A stretch of 64,000 nt of DNA from Vibrio kanaloae (GTDB lineage Bacteria > Pseudomonadota > Gammaproteobacteria > Enterobacterales > Vibrionaceae): contig NZ_AP025497.1 in NCBI RefSeq assembly GCF_024347535.1, positions 744,001 to 808,000 of the forward strand. Direction: 5' to 3'. Made by a program: the position numbers and the translations under genes. Under the pieces are notes generated by a model. That model was not told the origin of the DNA. It saw only the letters and a list, made by a program, of their open reading frames with translations, and searched no databases. Positions within the stretch are counted from its first letter, which is position 1. Every line of letters starts with the position of its first letter. Shown piece after piece: positions 54,743 to 63,994 of this stretch.

Positions 54743-54783
54743 GTTACCTAAGATAAAGGTTTGTAATCTTAAGGAGGTTGTTT

Positions 54784-55254
54784 ATGCCGAAGAAAAAAGC
54801 ACTCTATGAAGAAGTCGTCGAAGAGGTAATTGAAACGCTGAAGCATAGCCCCGAAGAGTTCAACAATAAAATTGAAACGTCAGGTAAGTTTGCTAAAGCA
54901 GCCAATGATATGACCAAAGACGAGTTATCATTGATTTCAGCGTATGTTAAGTCGGACTTGAAAGAGTTTTCTGAAAGTTACGAAGAGAGTAAAAGCGGTC
55001 CATTTTATTTGATGATTGCAGACTCTATTTGGCAAGGTCTGTTAGATATCACTGATCGAACTAAAGTGGAGTGGGTTGAACTGTTCCAAGACCTGGAGCA
55101 CCAAGGTCTATACCAAGCTGGTGAAGTTATTGGTTTAGGTACACTCGTATGTGATGAGTGTGGGAATCAAACGGAATATAACCACCCAACAACCATCATC
55201 CCTTGTATTAAGTGCGGTTCGACTGGATTTAGCCGAAAGGCATTGAAACCTTAG
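54784..55254 (+). CDS. ybeL: YbeL/DUF1451 family zinc-ribbon protein
   Basis: A 156-residue cytoplasmic protein: helical N-terminal region (VEEVIETLKHSPEEF, KDELSLISAYVKSDLKEFSESYEES) and a C-terminal zinc ribbon CDECGNQTEYNHPTTIIPCIKCGS with four cysteines. It corresponds to E. coli YbeL, which lies upstream of leuS there too. The function is unknown. The ATG at 54784 has AAGGAGG six bases upstream and is preferred to the TTG two codons earlier. Confidence 0.92.
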   Translation: MPKKKALYEEVVEEVIETLKHSPEEFNNKIETSGKFAKAANDMTKDELSLISAYVKSDLKEFSESYEESKSGPFYLMIADSIWQGLLDITDRTKVEWVELFQDLEHQGLYQAGEVIGLGTLVCDECGNQTEYNHPTTIIPCIKCGSTGFSRKALKP

Positions 55255-55290
55255 CTTTAGCTGCTGCCTCTTCTAAACTGCTTATATAAT

Positions 55291-55332
55291 AAAGATGCAG
55301 GTTGATGCACTCACATCAACCTGCATCTTGTC
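55291..55332. terminator. Bidirectional terminator between ybeL and lnt
   Basis: A perfect 14-bp stem (GATGCAGGTTGATG with CATCAACCTGCATC, loop of six) is followed by TTGTCTTT on the plus side and TTTATTAT on the minus side. It ends both convergent transcripts. Confidence 0.85.
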
Positions 55333-55333
55333 T

Positions 55334-56851
55334 TTAGTCTTTTTGTCTTCTCACTAGCCAACCGACCACCAAGCTCAATAGAACCCAGATATACAATGGC
55401 CAAGTACCAAACACGCGATAGGGGGTTTGACCATCTGTTGAAACGAGTTCAGCTTTTAGTACTGCGGTTTCAAACTGAGGTATCTGTTTGATGATCTTAC
55501 CTTTGTGATCTGTCACAGCCGTTACGCCATTGTTGGTAGAGCGAATAAGAGGCTTGCCGAGCTCTAGAGCACGCATTTGAGCGATTTCCATATGTTGCAG
55601 AGGCCCAATTGAACGACCAAACCACGCATCGTTAGAGAGCGTTAAGATAAAGTCTGTCTCATCGGTAACATTTCGCCTTACTTGTTCATTAAAGATTATT
55701 TCATAACACAGCGCAGGTGCAAGGTGACGACCATTTGCCACTATGTTTGGCTGGACGAAATCGCCGCGGCTGAACGATGACATTGGTAAGTTGAATAATG
55801 GTGCCAATGGACGAAGGATATCTTCAAACGGAACGAACTCACCAAATGGTAATAGGTGATGTTTATGGTAGCGTTCGTTTGGATCGTAGCTATATTCGCC
55901 GTATGGGTTTACTCCTAGTGACAGAATACTGTTGTAGTACTTCTTATCTTCAGACTGATTTAGCACACCGGTGATGATTGAGCTGTTGTTCATCTTGGCT
56001 GCGCTGTCTAAGTTGCGTAAGAAAGAAGGGATCTCAACCTCAAATGCAGGGATCGCCGCTTCAGGCCAGATGATGATATCAGCTCCCCAGTTTTCTCTGC
56101 TCAGGTCGGTGTATTTCATCATAGTTGGCCAGCGATGACTGGGTAGCCATTTACTGTCTTGAGCGACGTTACCTTGGATTAATACCACTGATGTTGTTTT
56201 TTCTGGGTTCGGTGTCACCCAATCGATGTTTCGAATACCGAAACCTGCACTAAACACGATCGCAGGGATGATGCTGACACTCCATGCCTTGTTGATAACC
56301 GTATAGGCAAGTGCGGAGGCTGAAGTAATGATCGCCAGAGTGACCAGCTCTACACCGCCAATAGGTGCGAATGAGCCTAACGGAGAATCGATTTGGCTGT
56401 AGCCTAACCATAACCAAGGGAAACCAGTCATTACCCATCCACGCAGCCAATCACTGATTAACCACAATGCTGGCGCCGCGAGGAAATACCGACTGAGACT
56501 ATTGGCAGGAAAAAACTTGTTTAGACTCCAAGTAAATAGACCCGAATAAACAGCTAGGTAGCCAACAAGCAATGCCATTAAAAACAGGTTGGCTGCCAGT
56601 GGCATTCCACCAAAGCCATCAATGCTGACATATACCCAACTGATACCTGTTGTAAATTGGCCTAAACCCCATGCATAACCAATCCAAAGCGCACTTTTAG
56701 GTGATCGGTTGTGGATCAGCAAAAGCAATAAGGCTGGGCTGAGAATAGCAAGAGACCATATCGAGTATGGTGCAAACGAAAAGGTTGTTATAGCGCCAAC
56801 AAAAACGGCCGCAAGCGGCCGTAATAGGCGATGAATAAAGGTCTTAGTCAT
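55334..56851 (-). CDS. lnt: Apolipoprotein N-acyltransferase (Lnt)
   Basis: Lnt adds the third acyl chain to the N-terminal cysteine of lipoproteins in the inner membrane, needed for their sorting to the outer membrane. The 505-residue protein has about six N-terminal membrane helices, then a nitrilase domain with the catalytic triad Glu264 ([11 protein letters not shown]), Lys330 ([12 protein letters not shown]) and Cys382 (PALCYEIIF). It is the last gene of ybeZ-ybeY-corC-lnt; corC ends 32 bp upstream. The window also encodes several of its likely substrates (MltA, YajG, ApbE, RlpA, LptE). Confidence 0.97.
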   Translation of the reverse strand: MTKTFIHRLLRPLAAVFVGAITTFSFAPYSIWSLAILSPALLLLLIHNRSPKSALWIGYAWGLGQFTTGISWVYVSIDGFGGMPLAANLFLMALLVGYLAVYSGLFTWSLNKFFPANSLSRYFLAAPALWLISDWLRGWVMTGFPWLWLGYSQIDSPLGSFAPIGGVELVTLAIITSASALAYTVINKAWSVSIIPAIVFSAGFGIRNIDWVTPNPEKTTSVVLIQGNVAQDSKWLPSHRWPTMMKYTDLSRENWGADIIIWPEAAIPAFEVEIPSFLRNLDSAAKMNNSSIITGVLNQSEDKKYYNSILSLGVNPYGEYSYDPNERYHKHHLLPFGEFVPFEDILRPLAPLFNLPMSSFSRGDFVQPNIVANGRHLAPALCYEIIFNEQVRRNVTDETDFILTLSNDAWFGRSIGPLQHMEIAQMRALELGKPLIRSTNNGVTAVTDHKGKIIKQIPQFETAVLKAELVSTDGQTPYRVFGTWPLYIWVLLSLVVGWLVRRQKD

Positions 56852-56883
56852 CTAATTTCTGTCATCTCTTTAGAGAGAGGTTG

Positions 56884-57774
56884 TTATTCTTCGGTAGTCG
56901 GAAGAGGTTGCTCATCAGGAACGGTTACCTGTAGCTGGATCACGCGACGATTATCCGCTGATGTTATTTTGAAATGGTAGTTGTCGATTTCTACTACTTC
57001 TCCACGAACAGGCAGGTGACCGAGGGCTGTCATCACCATACCACCCACAGTATCCACTTCATCATCACTGAAGGTTGTGTTAAACGTTTCGTTAAACTCT
57101 TCAATGGTAGTTAAAGCTTTAACCGAATAGGTATGCTTACTCAGCTTGCGAATATCTAGCTCTTCTTCATCGTCAAACTCGTCTTCTATTTCACCAACGA
57201 TTTCTTCGAGGATATCTTCAATGGTGACTAGGCCTGAAACACCGCCAAACTCATCGACTACGATAGACATATGGTAACGCTCTTCTTGGAACTCCTTAAG
57301 TAGGCGATCAACTCGCTTACTTTCCGGAACGACCACTACAGGGCGAATCACTTGTTCGATATCAAATGGGGCACTGTCTGAACCTAGATACTTAAGTAGG
57401 TCCTTCGCTAATAGAATGCCTTCAACATGGTCTTTATCTTCACTGATCACTGGGTAGCGAGAGTGTTGAGCATCAGTAATAAGCGCAGTCAATGTATCTA
57501 AGTCATCGGTGCGTTCAACTGTAACCATTTGAGAGCGAGGCAGCATGATATCGCGTACTCGCATCTCTGAAATCTCCATAACACCTTCGAGCATGTCGCG
57601 AGTGTCGTGGTCAATTAGGTCATTAATTTCTGAGTCGCGGATAATATCTACGAGCTCTTGGCGGTCTTTCATTTCGCCTTGAAATAGTTGGCCTAGGCGT
57701 TCAAAGAAGGACTTTCTACTCGGACCTTCAGATTTTTTACTTCCCTCAGAAGTGGGGGGGTTACCTTCGTTCAT
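56884..57774 (-). CDS. corC: CorC/HlyC family CBS-domain protein
   Basis: A 296-residue cytoplasmic protein with two CBS domains ([19 protein letters not shown], quoted as [13 protein letters not shown]; and [18 protein letters not shown]) followed by a CorC_HlyC domain ([27 protein letters not shown]). In E. coli CorC is linked to magnesium and cobalt efflux and to envelope integrity. Its position before lnt is as in E. coli. Adenine-nucleotide binding by the CBS pair is inferred from the family. It is preceded by a low-complexity Ser/Glu-rich N-terminus. Confidence 0.95.
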   Translation of the reverse strand: MNEGNPPTSEGSKKSEGPSRKSFFERLGQLFQGEMKDRQELVDIIRDSEINDLIDHDTRDMLEGVMEISEMRVRDIMLPRSQMVTVERTDDLDTLTALITDAQHSRYPVISEDKDHVEGILLAKDLLKYLGSDSAPFDIEQVIRPVVVVPESKRVDRLLKEFQEERYHMSIVVDEFGGVSGLVTIEDILEEIVGEIEDEFDDEEELDIRKLSKHTYSVKALTTIEEFNETFNTTFSDDEVDTVGGMVMTALGHLPVRGEVVEIDNYHFKITSADNRRVIQLQVTVPDEQPLPTTEE

Positions 57775-57894
57775 GATTTCTCAAAAAATAACGCTACCAG
57801 AAGTGTGATAGCACACATTAAAACTTAGATTCCTGTGAAAACAACAGGTTCGATGAGTTCTTGTTTCTCTGCAATCTACTTTACTAGAATCAAT

Positions 57895-58356
57895 TTACTT
57901 TTCTAGAATGTAAGGGTCTTCAAAGCCCATAGTTTGCATGATTTCTGTCTCGAGTGACTCCATCTCTTCAGCTTCATCATCTTCGATATGATCATAACCT
58001 AGCAGATGGAGGCTACCATGTACAACCATATGAGCCCAGTGTGCTAACAGAGGCTTATTTTGCTCTTCTGCTTCTTTCTCGACAACTTGGCGGCAGATAA
58101 TAAGGTCGCCCAGTAGATCTAACTCGATCCCAGGAGGAGCCTCGAATGGAAAAGACAACACGTTAGTCGGTTTGTCTTTTCCACGGTATTCATGATTGAG
58201 CTGGTGGCTTTCTTCTGTATCTACGATACGAACTGTCAACTCGGCGTTCTCTTGAAACTGAGGAATTGTCTTGTCTAACCAAAGCTGAATATCTTGTTCG
58301 GTTGGGAGACCTTGCTCATTTTCGACCGCTAATTGCAAGTCTAGTTCAATAGACAT
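57895..58356 (-). CDS. ybeY: Endoribonuclease YbeY
   Basis: A metal-dependent RNase in 16S rRNA 3'-end maturation and ribosome quality control. The 153-residue protein has the three zinc histidines in [12 protein letters not shown] (His113, His117, His123) and the conserved Arg in [16 protein letters not shown]. Its ATG directly follows the ybeZ stop codon (TAGATG), so the two are coupled. Confidence 0.97.
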   Translation of the reverse strand: MSIELDLQLAVENEQGLPTEQDIQLWLDKTIPQFQENAELTVRIVDTEESHQLNHEYRGKDKPTNVLSFPFEAPPGIELDLLGDLIICRQVVEKEAEEQNKPLLAHWAHMVVHGSLHLLGYDHIEDDEAEEMESLETEIMQTMGFEDPYILEK

Positions 58357-59478
58357 CTATTTATCACCTTGCCCTGTAACCGCTGAACTATTTTGTGTTG
58401 CTAGTTGTGTCGTCGCTACTTGTTGAGCCTCAAGAAGTTTGGCTTCGCGCTCTTCACGTTTACGCTTTTCAAACTCTTTGCGTTCTTTCTGGTCTTTCGC
58501 TTCCCACTTCTCGTATGCGTTGACGATACGAGCAACCACTGGATGACGAACGACGTCCTCAGACATGAAGAAGTTAAAGCTAATGTCATCAACTTCACTG
58601 AGCACTTCGGTTGCATGACGTAAGCCTGATTTTGCACCACGAGGTAAATCGATTTGCGTTATATCACCCGTGATCACAGCGCGCGAGTTAAAACCGATAC
58701 GGGTTAAGAACATTTTCATCTGTTCAACCGTGGTGTTTTGGCTCTCATCAAGAATGATAAACGCATCATTCAGTGTACGGCCACGCATGTAAGCCAGTGG
58801 CGCAACTTCAATCACGTTACGTTCAATCAACTTTTCAACACGTTCAAAGCCAAGCATTTCGAAGAGTGCATCGTAAAGTGGACGCAAATATGGATCGACT
58901 TTCTGGCTTAAATCACCAGGAAGGAAACCAAGTTTCTCACCGGCTTCAACAGCAGGGCGAGTCAGTAGAATACGGCGAACCTCTTGGCGTTCGAGTGCAT
59001 CGACAGCTGCCGCAACGGCTAAATATGTTTTACCAGTTCCTGCTGGACCGATACCAAAAGTGATGTCATGAGTCACCATATTCATTAGATACTGTGCTTG
59101 GTTTGGCGTACGAGGTTTGATGACGCCTTTTTTAGTCTTAATGGTGACTTCTTTGCCGTAGTCAATTTCAGACTCGACGTGTTGTTCCAAAATACCAGAC
59201 TCGGTGATCGCCAGGTGCACTTGCTCTGGTTCGATATCGATTATGTTGCCTTTAACTGGAGCCGTTTCAACATAGAGGTGTTTGATGATGTCTAAAGCTG
59301 CGGCTGTCGTGTGAGGCTTACCGACAATCGTGAAAAAATTGCTACGGTAATTAATCTCAACCCCCAGACGACGCTCAAGATGCTTGATGTTGTCGTCAAA
59401 TGGTCCGCATAAGCTTGCCAAGCGCTTGTTATCTGCTGGCTCTAGATTTATCTCTAAGGTAACGATTTTATTGCTCAA
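58357..59478 (-). CDS. ybeZ: PhoH-like ATPase YbeZ
   Basis: A 373-residue PhoH-family ATPase that interacts functionally with YbeY in RNA metabolism. It has an N-terminal KH-like region, Walker A GPAGTGKT at residues 144-151, Walker B FIILDESQNTT, and VITGDITQIDLPRG. The C-terminal 50 residues are strongly charged (KWEAKDQKERKEFEKRKRE), a probable coiled coil. It is the first gene of the ybeZ-ybeY-corC-lnt unit; a terminator separates it from miaB. Confidence 0.95.
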   Translation of the reverse strand: MSNKIVTLEINLEPADNKRLASLCGPFDDNIKHLERRLGVEINYRSNFFTIVGKPHTTAAALDIIKHLYVETAPVKGNIIDIEPEQVHLAITESGILEQHVESEIDYGKEVTIKTKKGVIKPRTPNQAQYLMNMVTHDITFGIGPAGTGKTYLAVAAAVDALERQEVRRILLTRPAVEAGEKLGFLPGDLSQKVDPYLRPLYDALFEMLGFERVEKLIERNVIEVAPLAYMRGRTLNDAFIILDESQNTTVEQMKMFLTRIGFNSRAVITGDITQIDLPRGAKSGLRHATEVLSEVDDISFNFFMSEDVVRHPVVARIVNAYEKWEAKDQKERKEFEKRKREEREAKLLEAQQVATTQLATQNSSAVTGQGDK

Positions 59479-59523
59479 ATTAGCCTCTCATTTTGTGCCA
59501 CTCACTCTTAAATACAAAAAGAG

Positions 59524-59551
59524 CAAAAAGCCCGATATAGACCGGGCTTCT
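59524..59551 (-). terminator. Terminator of miaB
   Basis: On the minus strand AGCCCGG pairs with TCGGGCT (loop of six), followed by TTTTGC. It separates miaB from ybeZ. Confidence 0.8.
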
Positions 59552-59641
59552 GATGGTGATATTCCCTATTTCTAAGATGGTCACTTAGTTAGGTAATTTC
59601 AAGCTTTGTGTTTGTGCTTTGTGCTCAAACAGTTGTATTGC

Positions 59642-61066
59642 TTATGGCGTAAAGGTTGCTACGCCTAGCTCGTCTTCGCGTTTTGTTTTTTCCATCATTT
59701 CTGCTGGAGTCATAACAACGCGTAGACCCATGTCTTTTTCTGTTCGAACCAATTCGCCACGTAGTGAGTTGGTGTAAACCTCAGTGATCTTCACATCTAC
59801 GAACTGGCCGATTAGGTCTGCAGAGCCTTCGAAGTTCACAACACGGCTGTTTTCTGTACGGCCACGCAGTTCCATTAGGTTCTTTCTTGATGGGCCTTCA
59901 ACAAGGATACGTTGCTCGGTGCCTAGCATTAGACGAGAGAAGCGCATAGCTTGTGTGTTTACCGTTTGTTGCAGTTCGTACAGACGATCTTTCTTCTCTT
60001 GTGCTGGTACATCACATGGGTAATCTGCCGCTGGCGTACCTGGACGTGGAGAGAAAACAAAGCTGAAGCTCATATCGAAATCAACTTCTTTAATTAGCTT
60101 CATTGTATCTTGGAAATCTTGCTTAGATTCACCAGGGAAACCAACAATAAAGTCAGAACTGATTTGAATATCAGGACGAGCTTTACGCAGTTTACGGATA
60201 ATAGATTTGTACTCGATAGCCGTATGTGGACGCTTCATCATCGTAAGAATACGGTCACTACCACTTTGTACTGGTAGGTGAAGGAAGCTCACTAGTTCAG
60301 GGGTATCTTTGTAAACTTCAATGATGTCGTCACCAAACTCAAGCGGGTGGCTTGTTGTGAAACGAATACGATCGATACCATCGATAGAAGCAACAAGACG
60401 AAGCAGTTCTGCGAATGAACAGATATCACCTTCGTGTGTTGGACCACGGTATGCGTTTACGTTCTGACCAAGTAGGTTAACTTCACGTACACCTTGTTCT
60501 GCAAGTTGTGCAACTTCGAACAATACATCATCCATTGGACGGCTAACTTCTTCACCACGTGTGTATGGAACAACACAGTAAGTACAGTACTTAGAACAGC
60601 CTTCCATAATTGAAACGAATGCAGTTGCACCGTCTGCTTTTGGCTCAGGAAGATTATCGAATTTTTCGATCTCAGGGAACGAGATGTCCATTACAGGCTT
60701 CTCGTTAGATAGTGATGACTTAATCATCTCTGGCAGACGGTGCAGAGTTTGTGGGCCAAAGATTACGTCTACGTACGGTGCTCGTTGACGAATGTGGTCA
60801 CCTTCTTGAGTTGCTACGCAGCCACCCACACCAATTACCACACCTTCTTTTTTATCTTTAAGCGTTTTCCAACGACCAAGCTGGTGGAATACTTTTTCTT
60901 GCGCTTTCTCGCGGATAGAACAAGTATTCAGTAGTAGTACGTCTGCTTCCTCAGGTACTTCCGTTAGCTCATAGCCATTTGCAGCGTTAAGCAGGTCGGC
61001 CATTTTTGATGAATCGTATTCATTCATCTGACAGCCCCAAGTTTTAATTAGCAGTTTCTTACTCAT
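59642..61066 (-). CDS. miaB: tRNA-2-methylthio-N6-dimethylallyladenosine synthase (MiaB)
   Basis: A radical SAM methylthiotransferase modifying A37 of tRNAs reading UNN codons. The 474-residue protein has the auxiliary cluster cysteines Cys12, Cys49 and Cys83, the radical SAM cluster cysteines Cys157, Cys161 and Cys164 ([17 protein letters not shown]), and the C-terminal TRAM domain ([25 protein letters not shown], quoted as [14 protein letters not shown]). The ATG at 61066 gives the standard start [20 protein letters not shown]. It is divergent from ubiF, as in E. coli. Confidence 0.98.
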   Translation of the reverse strand: MSKKLLIKTWGCQMNEYDSSKMADLLNAANGYELTEVPEEADVLLLNTCSIREKAQEKVFHQLGRWKTLKDKKEGVVIGVGGCVATQEGDHIRQRAPYVDVIFGPQTLHRLPEMIKSSLSNEKPVMDISFPEIEKFDNLPEPKADGATAFVSIMEGCSKYCTYCVVPYTRGEEVSRPMDDVLFEVAQLAEQGVREVNLLGQNVNAYRGPTHEGDICSFAELLRLVASIDGIDRIRFTTSHPLEFGDDIIEVYKDTPELVSFLHLPVQSGSDRILTMMKRPHTAIEYKSIIRKLRKARPDIQISSDFIVGFPGESKQDFQDTMKLIKEVDFDMSFSFVFSPRPGTPAADYPCDVPAQEKKDRLYELQQTVNTQAMRFSRLMLGTEQRILVEGPSRKNLMELRGRTENSRVVNFEGSADLIGQFVDVKITEVYTNSLRGELVRTEKDMGLRVVMTPAEMMEKTKREDELGVATFTP

Positions 61067-61374
61067 TATATGTTCGCTCGATCGTTAGTTTAATTTAAGG
61101 GAGCAAATCGCCCATTATTCATCCGCTAGCCCCGTTTGTCATAATTCGGTATTCAATTTTATGACAGGCTCTAGCGGCAAGCGGCGTATTGTACTGGTTT
61201 CAAAACCGACTGACTAGTAGTCTGAACAAATCTCTTATGTAGTGGTATTTATTATCGTTAACGCCATATGCCATAAGGGATAACCCTTTTTTCGAATAAG
61301 GTTTTTGGTTACAAGTTAGTTATGAAAAAGTACAATCAAAAACAGTCAAAGAATCAAACTGATAAGTACAAAAT
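61067..61374. promoter_or_regulatory. miaB-ubiF divergent intergenic region with a large inverted repeat
   Basis: The gap holds an interrupted inverted repeat: CCGCTAG (61123-61129) with CTAGCGG (61171-61177), and TGTCATAA (61137-61144) with TTATGACA (61159-61166). A smaller hairpin AAGGG-ATAA-CCCTT followed by TTTT lies near 61275-61292 on the plus strand. No gene is apparent. Confidence 0.55.
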
Positions 61375-62550
61375 ATGAACAGTTACGATATTGTGGTAGT
61401 CGGTGGCGGCATGGTTGGCGCCGCAACAGCGGTCGGCTTTGCAAAGCAAGGGCTGAGTGTTGCGGTGATCGAAGGTTTTGCCCCACAAGCTTTTGATGAG
61501 TCACAAGCGATGGACATTCGTGTGTCAGCGATTTCTCAAGCATCGGTCGATTTACTTGAAGATCTTGGTGCATGGCAAAGTATTGCAGCGATGCGAGTGT
61601 GTTCTTACAAGCGTTTAGAAACGTGGGAGCACCCAGAGTGTCGTACTCGATTTGATGCTGCTTCTCTCGATTTACCTCGTCTAGGCTATATCGTTGAGAA
61701 TAGGCTCATTCAACTAGGGTTATGGTCTCAATTCGATGCCTACGACAATCTCGAACTGTTATGCCCAGAAAAGCTGGATGAGATTGAGTTTGGTGAAACC
61801 AATATCGTTAAGCTTCAATCAGGAGCTGAGTTATCAGCGAAGTGGGTGGTTGGTGCTGATGGCGCGAATTCAGCCGTTCGTCAGCAAGCTGGAATTGGCA
61901 TTACAGCTTGGGATTACCGACAGCACTGCATGCTTATCAATGTCGAAACAGAACTTCCTCAGCAAGATATTACTTGGCAGCAATTCCTACCAAGTGGTCC
62001 TCGTTCATTTTTGCCTTTGTGTTCTCTAATCTCTGACGGTCAAGAAGTCGGGCAGGGCTCGTTAGTTTGGTATGACTCTCCACTGCGTATTAAGCAACTG
62101 TCAGCAATGACCCCTGAAAAACTACGTAACGAAGTGCTTACTCACTTTCCTAAAGAGTTAGGTGATATCAAAGTCTTGAATTCGGGTTCTTTTCCTCTGA
62201 CACGACGTCATGCTCAATCATACTCGAAGAAAAACTGCATTTTAGTTGGGGATTCTGCACATACGATTAACCCTTTGGCAGGGCAGGGCGTAAATTTAGG
62301 CTTTAAAGATGTTGCCGCTCTATTGGATGTGACTAAAGAAAAACGTGAGCTGAATCATTCTGTAGTAAGGCGCTATGAGGTTATGAGAAGAGGCGACAAC
62401 TTAATGATGCAGAGTGGCATGGATTTCTTCTACAAGACATTCAGCAACGACATTGGCCCTCTAAAGTTTGTACGTAATGCTGCACTAAAGCTAGCAGAAA
62501 ACTCAGGGCCGATTAAAGCTCAAGTATTGAAATACGCGTTGGGCCTTTAA
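61375..62550 (+). CDS. ubiF: FAD-dependent 3-demethoxyubiquinol-type hydroxylase (UbiF family)
   Basis: A 391-residue UbiH/UbiF/VisC-family flavoprotein that hydroxylates a ubiquinone ring intermediate (C6 in the case of UbiF). It has the FAD motif VVVGGGMVGAATAVGFAKQG at residues 6-25, the DG motif GADGANSAVRQQAGI, and the GD motif LVGDSAHTINPLAGQGVNLGF. Synteny (divergent from miaB, next to a tRNA-Leu/Met cluster) is as in E. coli, which supports UbiF over other family members. The ATG at 61375 has no strong ribosome-binding site. A terminator follows. Confidence 0.88.
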   Translation: MNSYDIVVVGGGMVGAATAVGFAKQGLSVAVIEGFAPQAFDESQAMDIRVSAISQASVDLLEDLGAWQSIAAMRVCSYKRLETWEHPECRTRFDAASLDLPRLGYIVENRLIQLGLWSQFDAYDNLELLCPEKLDEIEFGETNIVKLQSGAELSAKWVVGADGANSAVRQQAGIGITAWDYRQHCMLINVETELPQQDITWQQFLPSGPRSFLPLCSLISDGQEVGQGSLVWYDSPLRIKQLSAMTPEKLRNEVLTHFPKELGDIKVLNSGSFPLTRRHAQSYSKKNCILVGDSAHTINPLAGQGVNLGFKDVAALLDVTKEKRELNHSVVRRYEVMRRGDNLMMQSGMDFFYKTFSNDIGPLKFVRNAALKLAENSGPIKAQVLKYALGL

Positions 62551-62576
62551 ACGGTTACATAAGGTTATTTACATAG

Positions 62577-62604
62577 AGAAGGAGAGCTGATGCTCTCCTT
62601 TTTT
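62577..62604 (+). terminator. Terminator of ubiF
   Basis: A nine-bp stem (AAGGAGAGC with GCTCTCCTT, loop TGAT) is followed by TTTTG. Confidence 0.9.
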
Positions 62605-62619
62605 GTATGGCGTTGGATG

Positions 62620-63666
62620 CTATAACTGCTGTGTAATACAAACAGGTGTATCGATCTCTAAAGAGTACCCTGTATAAACCAAAGACCCGTCCTCATTATC
62701 TCGCTTGAATGATGTGATGTTGTTGGAGTGCTGGTTTGCGGCGATAAGCCATTGTCCACAGTCAGTGATATGAAAGTCGCGAGGAAAGTTACCTTCAGTG
62801 CTATAGCTATCAATAAAAATTGGTATTTTAGTCATAGAATCTATTTTGAAGCTACTGATCCTTGATTGATATCGACCAGACACATATAGGAATTGCTCAT
62901 CTGGCGATAACTTAATTGCAGCTGCGGCTTCTCCCTTCTCCATATTCGGAAGGGCATCTATTTCCTCCACAATGCTCCACACACCTAAAACTTTTTCCAA
63001 CATGAGTATCGTTTCAGAGAGCTCACAGAGTACGTAGGCCTTATCTTCAGCCTTATTGAAGACCAAATGGCGAGGCCCATTACCTGCTGGCGCTTTAATG
63101 GCTTGCATTGGTTCGTCTAGAAACTCTTCCTGTTCTTCGTCAAAGCAATAGAAATTGATTTTATCAGCTCCTAGATCGACGGTGACAAGCTGTGGTGAGT
63201 TTTGTAAGAACAGGCACTGATGAGCATGAGGCCCAGTTTGTCGATCTTTGTTCGGCCCAGAACCGACCATTTTGATTGTTTTGAGTCGCTTATCGATATT
63301 GCCATTGATACTTAGACTAAAAATATCGAATGTGCCTGATGAGTACTGCGACGTAATAGCAAATTTATTGTTGGGAGCAATCGCGACATGGCAGGGGTGG
63401 CTGCCCGAGATAATTCCTGAATTGGTCGTTGTCTTTGAATATGTATTAGGAATATGAAATAGCTGGGGTTGTTTTTGCTGGTCGACTTCAGATGCGGTAT
63501 AAATTCCAAGTTTTGTCGCTACGACAAAAGAGGGGTTATTACACTCGGCGACAAGCTTAAAAGGTAATAGTTTTCCTGTACCTAAGTCTAACTGAGTTTG
63601 ATAAACACCTTGGCTTTTACTTGGTGTGTCCGTGTAGCAACCGATCGTTAAAGGGAGGATTTTCAT
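62620..63666 (-). CDS. Lactonase family protein (Pgl/YbhE-like beta-propeller)
   Basis: A 348-residue cytoplasmic protein of the seven-bladed beta-propeller lactonase family, typified by E. coli 6-phosphogluconolactonase YbhE. Signatures are GSHPCHVAIAPNNKFAITSQYSSG, HAHQCLF, GNGPRHLVFNKAEDKAYVLCEL, AAAIKLSPDEQFLYVSGR and FPRDFHITDCGQWLIAANQHSNN, one per blade. The family Arg and His around GPRHL are present. Whether its substrate is 6-phosphogluconolactone cannot be told; many bacteria carry this type in addition to a classical Pgl. It is convergent with ubiF. Confidence 0.8.
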   Translation of the reverse strand: MKILPLTIGCYTDTPSKSQGVYQTQLDLGTGKLLPFKLVAECNNPSFVVATKLGIYTASEVDQQKQPQLFHIPNTYSKTTTNSGIISGSHPCHVAIAPNNKFAITSQYSSGTFDIFSLSINGNIDKRLKTIKMVGSGPNKDRQTGPHAHQCLFLQNSPQLVTVDLGADKINFYCFDEEQEEFLDEPMQAIKAPAGNGPRHLVFNKAEDKAYVLCELSETILMLEKVLGVWSIVEEIDALPNMEKGEAAAAIKLSPDEQFLYVSGRYQSRISSFKIDSMTKIPIFIDSYSTEGNFPRDFHITDCGQWLIAANQHSNNITSFKRDNEDGSLVYTGYSLEIDTPVCITQQL

Positions 63667-63788
63667 TAGCAGTCAGACTCAGTTAGAAAATGGAGCTGAC
63701 ATTGTCTTATAAAAAGAACGAAAAAGTGAGGAGTGAGAGGGAAATATTTGGTGATTTGGTTAGCAGATTTTCATATTCCAGATAAAAC

Positions 63789-63814
63789 AAAACCCAGCTA
63801 AAAAGCTGGGTTTT
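63789..63814 (-). terminator. Terminator of the tRNA transcript
   Basis: An 11-bp perfect stem (AAAACCCAGCT with AGCTGGGTTTT, loop AAAA) lies eight bases after the tRNA-Leu CCA end on the minus strand and is followed by GTTTTATC. It marks the end of the tRNA operon. Confidence 0.85.
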
Positions 63815-63822
63815 ATAAATGA

Positions 63823-63907
63823 TGGTGCGGTCGGAGAGACTTGAACTCTCACACCTCTCGGCGCCAGAACCTAAATCTGGTGCGTCTACCAATTCCGCCA
63901 CGACCGC
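63823..63907 (-). tRNA. leuW: tRNA-Leu (anticodon UAG)
   Basis: An 85-nt class II tRNA read on the minus strand. It begins GCGGTCGTGGCGGAATTGG, has the D-loop GGTAGACGC, the anticodon stem-loop CCAGA-TTTAGGT-TCTGG with anticodon TAG, a variable arm, the T-loop GTTCAAGTC, and the acceptor end CGACCGCA with encoded CCA. It decodes CUA and, by modification, other CUN codons. E. coli leuW has the same anticodon and lies in a Met/Leu/Gln tRNA operon next to ubiF and miaB, so synteny is preserved. An 87-nt spacer separates it from the probable tRNA at the window edge. Confidence 0.97.
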
Positions 63908-63994
63908 AGCAAAGCTTTTACTCTAGCGAAGAGTGTAGTTATATCGACATTGGTGATTCAATATAACGTTGTATATTCTTTCTTGAAGAAAGAA

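Noticed and set aside
63707..63901. Minus-strand open frame starting MAELVDAPDLGSG
   Set aside because: It lies on top of the tRNA-Leu gene. This is a well-known false protein predicted over leucine and similar tRNA genes.
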